Assembly: GCA_021827955.1 (NCBI GenBank)
Contig: JAKATY010000021.1
Coordinates: 1-5,379 of the forward strand
Length of the DNA: 5,379 bases
Reading direction: 5' to 3'
Source: Microcaldota archaeon
GTDB lineage: Archaea; Micrarchaeota; Micrarchaeia; Micrarchaeales; Micrarchaeaceae
Part shown: piece by piece, positions 1 to 4,957 of the stretch
Layout: each line of letters begins with the position of its first letter
How positions within the stretch are numbered: the stretch's first letter is position 1
Position numbers and translations under genes: made by a program
Notes under the pieces: generated by a model
What the model saw: only the letters and a program-made list of their open reading frames with translations
Database searches by the model: none
What the model was told of the DNA's origin: nothing

Positions 1-662
1 GCCTTCTCGCTTATGCCCACTGCTGTAGTCTCAAGATACATGAGCGCTGCTATGGGCTTTTCCCCTTGAGAGATCCTGTCTATTTTCGCTTGTATCATGT
101 TTATATTTCTCTGTATGTTTGTAACTGCGACATCATTTGCCGAAGGGTTTTGAAGTAGCCTGGAAAGCTGAAACTCCTGGTAGCCTCTTTTGCCCTCCAG
201 GTCGTCTCTGGTCTTCTGCACGTCCAAACCGGCGGAAAGCACGTGGAACTTGAATGGGAAGCCTATGCTCATTATTGCGCGTTCCCATTTTTCAGGAGCG
301 GATTGAAGCTGTTCATCTACGTCCTCCTCGTTCCGCTCCTCCTTGAACACATATGGAAAGAGATTCGCGGTTACGTAGCCTGTAGCATAAAAAAGTCCAT
401 TGACGTTTTTCACTACGCTGCTCTGATTTTTAACTATATGATAATCATTTGCCGGCTGGAACGTTATGCCCATTAGAGAGGTAAACATCGGGAATATCAC
501 AAAATCCGCAAAATTGAACACTATGATTAGCGCAAGAGTCAGCAACGAGAGTAGCATTACCGCTTCGGAAGGCAGCCCCTTTCCGAAGGTAGACCCTCCG
601 GAGATTGCTATGAGAGTGAGAAGGGCAGTAAATGCCAAATATATTATGGTTTCCTCGTCCAT
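1..662 (-). CDS. VirB3/PrgI-like membrane hairpin plus VirB4 N-terminal-like domain protein (gene F), 3' end outside window
   Basis: I translated 220 residues from an ATG at 662-660; the frame is open to the left edge. Two helices (about 5-21 and 35-52) form a hairpin, so most of the protein should be cytoplasmic. The sequence then runs as in gene E: an F-x-x-F-P-M-F-T segment at 54-61, a V-x-x-V-N-G-L-F-Y strand region at 84-92, an acidic patch at 108-118, an I-G-F-P-F-K-F segment at 133-139 and a charged helical region at about 150-200. This order resembles the start of VirB4-family proteins, where a dG-x-F strand precedes a 'sl..P.qi' strand and a long helix. No P-loop ATPase is reached before the edge, so this may be a complete VirB4 or another ATPase-less protein like E. 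The start follows the E stop by 8 bases, with a good ribosome site. It has no cysteine. The coding call is firm; the family is inferred. Confidence 0.85.
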   Translation of the reverse strand, partial: MDEETIIYLAFTALLTLIAISGGSTFGKGLPSEAVMLLSLLTLALIIVFNFADFVIFPMFTSLMGITFQPANDYHIVKNQSSVVKNVNGLFYATGYVTANLFPYVFKEERNEEDVDEQLQSAPEKWERAIMSIGFPFKFHVLSAGLDVQKTRDDLEGKRGYQEFQLSRLLQNPSANDVAVTNIQRNINMIQAKIDRISQGEKPIAALMYLETTAVGISEK

Positions 663-664
663 TG

Positions 665-672
665 CCTTACCT
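665..672 (-). promoter_or_regulatory. Ribosome binding site of gene F, overlapping the E stop codon
   Basis: AGGTAAGG begins inside the TAG stop of gene E (673-671) and ends 2 bases before the ATG at 662. The AGGT part pairs with the conserved 3' end of archaeal 16S rRNA (…ATCACCTCC…). Sharing bases with the stop codon suggests that F is translated by ribosomes finishing E. The junction closely matches the B/C junction. Confidence 0.55.
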
Positions 673-1504
673 ATACAATCTGCTCCTCAACATTCTTTAT
701 CAGCCTTTCGCTTATTGTTGAATAAGGTATAAGGAACTCGGGCTCTATGAACTTGAGCAGTTCAGAACCTGTTACAAGGCTAGGTGCAACTCCGAATATT
801 GTGCTTATGCCTGCCATAAGCTCTGTGGCTTTTTGCTCTGCAAGCGAAACGGCCTCGAACTCTTTCGCGCCTGAAGCCGATACCGTGACATAGGTAGAAA
901 GCTCCAGTGAATGGGAGGTGTTTATGCTGTCAAGTATGTTTCGCCACATCGAAAGCTCGCCTCTTATCCTTTCGATTTCCTTCTGCGAATTGCCCGACTG
1001 GGTTGCGCTCACCTCGTTGTTTTCCAGCTCGCTTATCTTGCTCCTTAACTGCATTATGTAAAGATCCTTGTTCATCGTGGAAAGCTGTGTGGTAAAACGC
1101 ACAGGATACCTGCTCAGGCTGACCATTCTGCTTACCTGCCTGGAAAAATCTATCTTCTCTTCAGGAGTCATCTCTGTAGCTGACCGGTATATCGGCACGC
1201 TTATGTATACAGTTGCAATGAAATCATCTCCCTCCTTGCGCAGTATTGAGTCCTGCGATGTTGAGAGCCAATATGCATTTTCCTTGCTGAGCACCACCTG
1301 CTTTGACCTCTGCGTGAACAGTGGTATGAGGAATTTGGTATAGTACCTTGAAACAATTGCCATAAAATCAAAGAAAAGACCCAGGAGCAGCAACAAGAAC
1401 TTTGCGATATCGAGAACAGGAGAGGCGCTTATCGACATTGACGCAATTATGAATACGACTGATGCGCCCAGAAAGCCAAGAAACAGAAGAAATTTTTTCT
1501 CCAT
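671..1504 (-). CDS. VirB3/PrgI-like hairpin fused to an ATPase-less VirB4 N-terminal-like domain (gene E)
   Basis: 277 residues, complete. Two helices (about 5-22 and 34-53) around a short loop make a hairpin with both ends cytoplasmic. A soluble domain follows: D85-S-I then E91-G-D-D-F-I-A (the dG-x-F-like strand), T113-P-E-E-K-I-D-F, S129-L-S-R-Y-P-V-R-F-T-T-Q, a charged helix at 145-195, a Y205-V-T-V-S strand, a helix from about 215, and F237-G-V-A-P then E248-L-L-K-F-I. That order matches, from memory, the N-terminal domain of VirB4/TraC-type conjugation ATPases, with a VirB3- or PrgI-type anchor in front. The protein ends where the ATPase should begin and has no Walker A motif. It probably docks at the membrane base of a type IV secretion-like channel beside B-D. 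The ATG at 1504 directly follows an upstream TAA, and its ribosome site is weak (ATGGTC). It has no cysteine. Family assignment is moderate; gene reality is firm. Confidence 0.85.
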   Translation of the reverse strand: MEKKFLLFLGFLGASVVFIIASMSISASPVLDIAKFLLLLLGLFFDFMAIVSRYYTKFLIPLFTQRSKQVVLSKENAYWLSTSQDSILRKEGDDFIATVYISVPIYRSATEMTPEEKIDFSRQVSRMVSLSRYPVRFTTQLSTMNKDLYIMQLRSKISELENNEVSATQSGNSQKEIERIRGELSMWRNILDSINTSHSLELSTYVTVSASGAKEFEAVSLAEQKATELMAGISTIFGVAPSLVTGSELLKFIEPEFLIPYSTISERLIKNVEEQIV

Positions 1505-1549
1505 TTAGACCATTTTACATTTTCTATATTGAAGCAGTAGTTTATCCAT
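1505..1549 (-). other. 14-codon open frame in the D/E gap, possibly chance
   Basis: An ATG at 1549-1547 opens a frame reading MDKLLLQYRKCKMV and ending in a TAA at 1507-1505 that touches the ATG of gene E. It is in the same frame as both D and E, so two TAA codons separate the three pieces. There is no clear ribosome site before it, and the predicted promoter would start transcription inside it. It could be a leader peptide coupling translation into E, but a chance frame of this length is common. Confidence 0.12.
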
Positions 1550-1555
1550 TGCAAA

Positions 1556-1570
1556 TTATATAAAACTTCT
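1556..1570 (-). promoter_or_regulatory. Possible internal archaeal promoter (BRE plus TATA box) for genes E and F
   Basis: Read on the minus strand, AGAAG (1570-1566) is followed by TTTTATATAA (1565-1556). This is close to the archaeal TFB element plus TATA box. Transcription would begin about 25 bases downstream, near 1530-1536, leaving a leader of about 30 bases before the E start at 1504. The element overlaps the last codons and stop of gene D and sits before the only sizeable gap in the window. TATA-like strings also occur by chance, so this is a candidate. Confidence 0.4.
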
Positions 1571-2713
1571 TAGTCTTCCAGCAGAATATGAAGCCCCGCC
1601 TATGAAATCCGATACCTGCATTACAAAAAAGTATGTAACGGCTATTATGAGAGGAGGATAAAATAATATGAGTAGCCAGAAACTGCTCATTGCGCTCTGC
1701 ACGCTTGAGAGAAGCGTAGGAATAGGGCTTGCTGAGGATAAGCCGTTTGTCTCTGCTCCTGTGCCAGAACCGAAGAGAGTAAGTTGCGTTGATATTGTCT
1801 GCATGCTACTAATCAGATTTGGAGCCGTGAAATAGTACGACACTGCAAACAATGTGGGCATGACTATAAAGAAACCCATAGCAAGCGCTATCAGCATGCC
1901 TCCAAATGCGCGCGTAGGGAAGAGGGCACGAAGAATTACTCCGGGCACAAGAAATGCGGGTATTGATACCGATGCGAAGAAAATCAGCAGGTAGTACTCC
2001 GCAAAAAGCGCGGCTATGCCGTCGATCAGCAAGCCGCCGATCGCAATCGCCGGCTCCATTACAAAAAGCGTTATAGGAGCATAAAACGTCTGGAGCAAAG
2101 ATGGAACGATGCCCCCTATCGCCGGATACAGCGACGAATATATTGATACTGTAAAACTGGTGTAAAGCGCATCTGCGGCGTATATGTTGAACAGCGAAGA
2201 ATAAATTGATTCTGCGCCTACTATGGTCTCATTGATTAGATGGAATGAAGTTGCATATGGGTTTATCATGCCTACAAAAAACGAGGGTATAAGGCCAAAA
2301 GCGACCGCAGAGACGAATAGGAATATAAGCACTATTATAGCGCTTGCGGTGGCTTCGTAGAGCTCGCCTATGCCGAAGTTGCGCAGCCTGTCATATTTCA
2401 TGCCTGCGCCTACAGCAAATATCACTGATGCGATAGAGAAAGAGATTAGTAAAGCTATTACAGCGAGAGGGAAATCCTGGTCCCATATGGATGCGATTTC
2501 CGCATCTATTGGGCAATACCAAGGCGCCGAGGTCTGGATGTTTTGCTGTATAGAGCTTGGCAGATTTGAGCACGGACCGCCTGGTGGGGGAGAGCCTGCA
2601 TTGCCCCCTCCGCCCAATTGACTTGCAAATGATACATTGGATAGAAGCGCAAACAGCAGAACCGCTGCCAGAACGAACGCAGAAGCCTTTAATATTGAAT
2701 TTGAAGTGCGCAT
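1556..2713 (-). CDS. VirB6/TrbL-like polytopic membrane protein, third tandem paralogue (gene D)
   Basis: 385 residues from an ATG at 2713. A signal peptide spans about 8-30 (core FVLAAVLLFALL, cleavage after S-F-A). The mature N-terminus is glycine/proline-rich (34-47) with C48 and C67. Helices lie at about 81-103, 121-141, 222-262 (two or three passes), 272-294 and 345-367. The first cytoplasmic loop carries K106-Y-D-R-L-R-N-F then G116-E-L-Y-E. The family signature GVILRALFPTRAFGG is at 258-272, and the tail S368-D-F-I-G-G…LRSFI is cytoplasmic. A signal peptide, outside N-terminus, cytoplasmic tail and a location next to VirB4-like genes fit VirB6-type channel proteins; the assignment is by architecture, not by a search. 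A TTG at 2725 would add four residues, including an odd cysteine in the cytoplasmic end. The ATG is preferred because it has a well-spaced GTGAT site and lies 4 bases after the C stop. Confidence 0.88.
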   Translation of the reverse strand: MRTSNSILKASAFVLAAVLLFALLSNVSFASQLGGGGNAGSPPPGGPCSNLPSSIQQNIQTSAPWYCPIDAEIASIWDQDFPLAVIALLISFSIASVIFAVGAGMKYDRLRNFGIGELYEATASAIIVLIFLFVSAVAFGLIPSFFVGMINPYATSFHLINETIVGAESIYSSLFNIYAADALYTSFTVSIYSSLYPAIGGIVPSLLQTFYAPITLFVMEPAIAIGGLLIDGIAALFAEYYLLIFFASVSIPAFLVPGVILRALFPTRAFGGMLIALAMGFFIVMPTLFAVSYYFTAPNLISSMQTISTQLTLFGSGTGAETNGLSSASPIPTLLSSVQSAMSSFWLLILFYPPLIIAVTYFFVMQVSDFIGGASYSAGRLRSFI

Positions 2714-2716
2714 GGC

Positions 2717-2721
2717 ATCAC
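2717..2721 (-). promoter_or_regulatory. Ribosome binding site GTGAT of gene D, overlapping the C stop codon
   Basis: GTGAT lies 3 bases before the ATG at 2713 and contains part of the TGA stop of gene C (2720-2718). It pairs with ATCAC near the 3' end of archaeal 16S rRNA. The GTG ends 5 bases before the ATG, the same spacing as at the B/C junction. This supports the ATG over the in-frame TTG at 2725. Confidence 0.45.
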
Positions 2722-3785
2722 ACAAGACCTGAAAGCAAGGACATGAAGCTTACCCTTTCGCCTATCGCGCTTGAAAAGTCAACTATGAAAGCATCAAGTA
2801 TAAGGAAGTTCAGGAAAGGTATAAAAGTAAGCCCTGCGGCGATATAACCTACAAATGTGAATATCGAAGTTATGCTTGCTGAGTAAAGCAGGGTAAAAGG
2901 ACTGGCGATGAGGGAAACGAGAAGGGTTGTTATCGCACTTATCGAAGAGGATGAAATCTGTGTGTCTATGAATCCATAGGATATGCTGACAAGCAGCGGA
3001 TATATAAGCCCCAACCCTATCGCAAACGCGATCATTACGCCGCCAAAACTCCTCGCGAAGCCGAACGTGCGCGCTATTATACCTACGGCGAAGAAGATGA
3101 ATAGGAAGAGGTAAGCCGAGGAGATGATAAGAAGCTGTATCTGGTTGAGCACAAGCATGAAAAGTATTGCATTGAATGAGATTGTAAGCACGTTTTCAAT
3201 TGCTGAGGGCAATATGCTGTTTAGCGACAGCTCTGCGCTTATGGACGGCTGGGTGGGCATCGCCAATTTTATTGAAAATCCTGGCGAAAGGCCGAGAACG
3301 TAAGAAGCGATGTAAAGAGTTGAAGCGCTGCTGAAAGCGTAATTGTTGAACGTGCTTAGATCGCAGGCGGAAAGGGTAAAGATGTTGCTTACGCCGCTGG
3401 ACGCGCCGCATTGTAGAGGGAGGAGATTCATGCTAGCAAACGCGTTCACGGGATTTATAAGGAACAGGTATGCAAATGCGGAGAATATCAAAAGCATGGC
3501 AAGAGAAAGCAGCACCTCGTAGATTTGGTTGCGCGACCATGCCCGTGCCGTGGGGCTGTTTATAAGCGAAGAAAGCGCAAAGACCATAGCCGCGATGGTT
3601 ATCGTAATCAAAGCGGCTATTACCGCAACCGCCTCCCAGCTTGTTACAAGGCTATACAACAGCACGCCGCCATTGCTTAACGACAATGCAAAAGACGAAG
3701 CATAGGCAGGATGCACAAGAAACAGGAAAAGCAGCACTAGCGCTGCAAACGACGAAGCAATTGTTGCCTTTGCTCTTCTGTGCAT
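2718..3785 (-). CDS. VirB6/TrbL-like polytopic membrane protein, second tandem paralogue (gene C)
   Basis: 355 residues, complete. A clear signal peptide covers residues 1-29 (R3, R4, K6, then a hydrophobic core at 12-24), with an A-Y-A cleavage site at 27-29. Helices are predicted at about 52-73, 91-110, 199-237 (two or three passes), 250-270, 284-300 and 305-335. The first cytoplasmic loop has R81, W83, R85 and the Q87-I-Y-E motif. The signature GIIARTFGFARSFGG is at 235-249. C126 and C141 are the only cysteines and lie together in the large external loop 111-195, so a disulfide is plausible. The C-terminus (IGERVSFMSLLSGLV) is the most diverged of the group. It starts 8 bases after the B stop behind a good AGGTG site, and its stop overlaps the D ribosome site. 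Membership with B and D is clear; the VirB6-like role is inferred from architecture and neighbours. Confidence 0.88.
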   Translation of the reverse strand: MHRRAKATIASSFAALVLLFLFLVHPAYASSFALSLSNGGVLLYSLVTSWEAVAVIAALITITIAAMVFALSSLINSPTARAWSRNQIYEVLLSLAMLLIFSAFAYLFLINPVNAFASMNLLPLQCGASSGVSNIFTLSACDLSTFNNYAFSSASTLYIASYVLGLSPGFSIKLAMPTQPSISAELSLNSILPSAIENVLTISFNAILFMLVLNQIQLLIISSAYLFLFIFFAVGIIARTFGFARSFGGVMIAFAIGLGLIYPLLVSISYGFIDTQISSSSISAITTLLVSLIASPFTLLYSASITSIFTFVGYIAAGLTFIPFLNFLILDAFIVDFSSAIGERVSFMSLLSGLV

Positions 3786-3790
3786 TGCTA

Positions 3791-3795
3791 CACCT
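3791..3795 (-). promoter_or_regulatory. Ribosome binding site AGGTG of gene C, overlapping the B stop codon
   Basis: AGGTG starts within the TAG stop of gene B (3796-3794) and ends 5 bases before the ATG at 3785. It is a good match to the archaeal anti-Shine-Dalgarno sequence. Sharing bases between stop codon and ribosome site implies translational coupling of B to C. Confidence 0.65.
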
Positions 3796-4957
3796 ATACT
3801 AGCTTTCTCAGCACATCAGCTGATCTCAACGATGGCGCGCCGAGAAAATCGCCCATCGTTTCAGAAAAATCTATTGTGATGAGTATCGAAATTATTGTGC
3901 CTATTATAGTATATATGGCTGGAGATATGAGATCATTGACAAACTCGCCTATTATAAGCGGCCCGTCCACTACATCCGCAGGTGAAGAGATTACAGAAGT
4001 GAAAGCGGTAAGTATGCCAGTGCCGAGATTTGCCTGATTTTGTATGCATGAACTTAGAGATGTTGACGAAGACGATCCGCAACTCGATTGGAATATCTGA
4101 TTTGCACCTATATTAAGCACAAATCCCATTAGCAACGGAAAAACGATGAAGAACCCTATGAATATACCAAGGAAAGCGCCACCTGCAGCGCGTGTCCACG
4201 GTATTGTTCTTAGCACCACACCCACAAAGAAGAATAATGGGAAGAATGCGTAAATTATGAAAAGGAACAGCGCTACGCCAGCTAGAACGAGCACAAATGC
4301 CCATGCCATGTCCGTCAGTATCCCTATCACACTTATTATAAGCGAGAAGCCTGCAAAAGGAGAGAATGCAGCTCCGAAATGGTTCGGCTCTATAGATACC
4401 CTAAAGGTCCTGAAGAAGGAGATTACGTCATTCTGCATCATTAGACCCACGGCTGAAGGCAGCTCACCTATAGAGACATTTGCCACATAAATGCATGAAG
4501 TAGCAAAGGGGGCGTCAGAAAAGAAGCTCGACTTGATCAGCGCTCCTGAAGGGAGCGAACCGGGAGAAACATGGCTCGAGAGGCTAAATGTTCCAACAAC
4601 TACAAACACGATTATGGCAGTGATTATTATTTCTCCGATTTCAGCCTTGCTGAACCTCATCAGCTTGTCCAGCTTGAAGGCCGTGCCTATTGCATATAGC
4701 ACCCCGACAATCATTATCATTACTACCATTGCCAGAACAGAAAGCGCAAGCATGCTGTTCAGTGCGGTAGGATAATTGAATACAGAATATGCACCGCCCA
4801 CGGGATTGAAAAGAGAATTGCAGTAGGCCGTGCCGCTTACCTGTGAGAATGAAATGTTTGAGATGCTCGTCACAAAAAGCAAAGAGACGAGCACAGCTAG
4901 CAGCGGTAAACGCAATGCGGCCGCGTTAAATGCTCTTTTTGCTTTGTGTTTTGCCAT
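3794..4957 (-). CDS. VirB6/TrbL-like polytopic membrane protein, first tandem paralogue (gene B)
   Basis: 387 residues, complete. A basic N-terminus (K3, K5, K7, R8) precedes a signal segment at about 15-38. Helices are predicted at 67-93, 107-126, 201-250 (probably three passes), 259-282 and 344-362, giving about seven after cleavage with the N-terminus outside and the tail inside. Basic residues fall where this topology puts loops in the cytoplasm: K95-L-D-K-L-M-R-F-S-K with E106-I-G-E, the signature GVVLRTIPWTRAAGG at 246-260, and the tail (R378, R384, K385). External loops hold four cysteines (46, 155, 293, 304); the last two enclose a serine-rich 10-residue stretch. The ATG directly follows the A stop (TAAATG), so translation is probably coupled. 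Topology and position beside VirB4-like genes fit the VirB6/CedA class of DNA-transfer channel protein. That is inference; an unrelated polytopic family is possible. Confidence 0.88.
   Translation of the reverse strand: MAKHKAKRAFNAAALRLPLLAVLVSLLFVTSISNISFSQVSGTAYCNSLFNPVGGAYSVFNYPTALNSMLALSVLAMVVMIMIVGVLYAIGTAFKLDKLMRFSKAEIGEIIITAIIVFVVVGTFSLSSHVSPGSLPSGALIKSSFFSDAPFATSCIYVANVSIGELPSAVGLMMQNDVISFFRTFRVSIEPNHFGAAFSPFAGFSLIISVIGILTDMAWAFVLVLAGVALFLFIIYAFFPLFFFVGVVLRTIPWTRAAGGAFLGIFIGFFIVFPLLMGFVLNIGANQIFQSSCGSSSSTSLSSCIQNQANLGTGILTAFTSVISSPADVVDGPLIIGEFVNDLISPAIYTIIGTIISILITIDFSETMGDFLGAPSLRSADVLRKLV

Noticed and set aside
576..599. Walker A-like GGSTFGKG at residues 22-29 of gene F
   Set aside because: The residue after the lysine is glycine, not Ser/Thr, and the segment is the short loop between two transmembrane helices on the predicted external side, so it is not a nucleotide-binding loop.
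2714..2725. TTG start for gene D at 2725
   Set aside because: It would overlap gene C and lacks a well-placed ribosome site. The ATG at 2713 has GTGAT at good spacing and gives a normal signal peptide.
3068..4345. Repeated TATTATA-type strings on the plus strand
   Set aside because: They are the complement of ATA-ATA isoleucine pairs in membrane helices, a result of codon preference rather than a repeat family.
243..4775. Open frames on the plus strand (for example 466-732, 1068-1343, 2370-2621, 2557-2847, 3780-4037, 4491-4775)
   Set aside because: All lie antisense within well-supported minus-strand genes or across their junctions, have no convincing ribosome site or domain, and are explained by the absence of minus-strand-mirrored stops in these genes.
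3834..4924. GC-rich palindromes GGCGCGCC (3834-3841) and GCGGCCGC (4917-4924)
   Set aside because: Both lie within coding sequence and are explained by Gly-Ala-Pro and Ala-Ala-Ala codons; neither repeats nor sits at a regulatory position.
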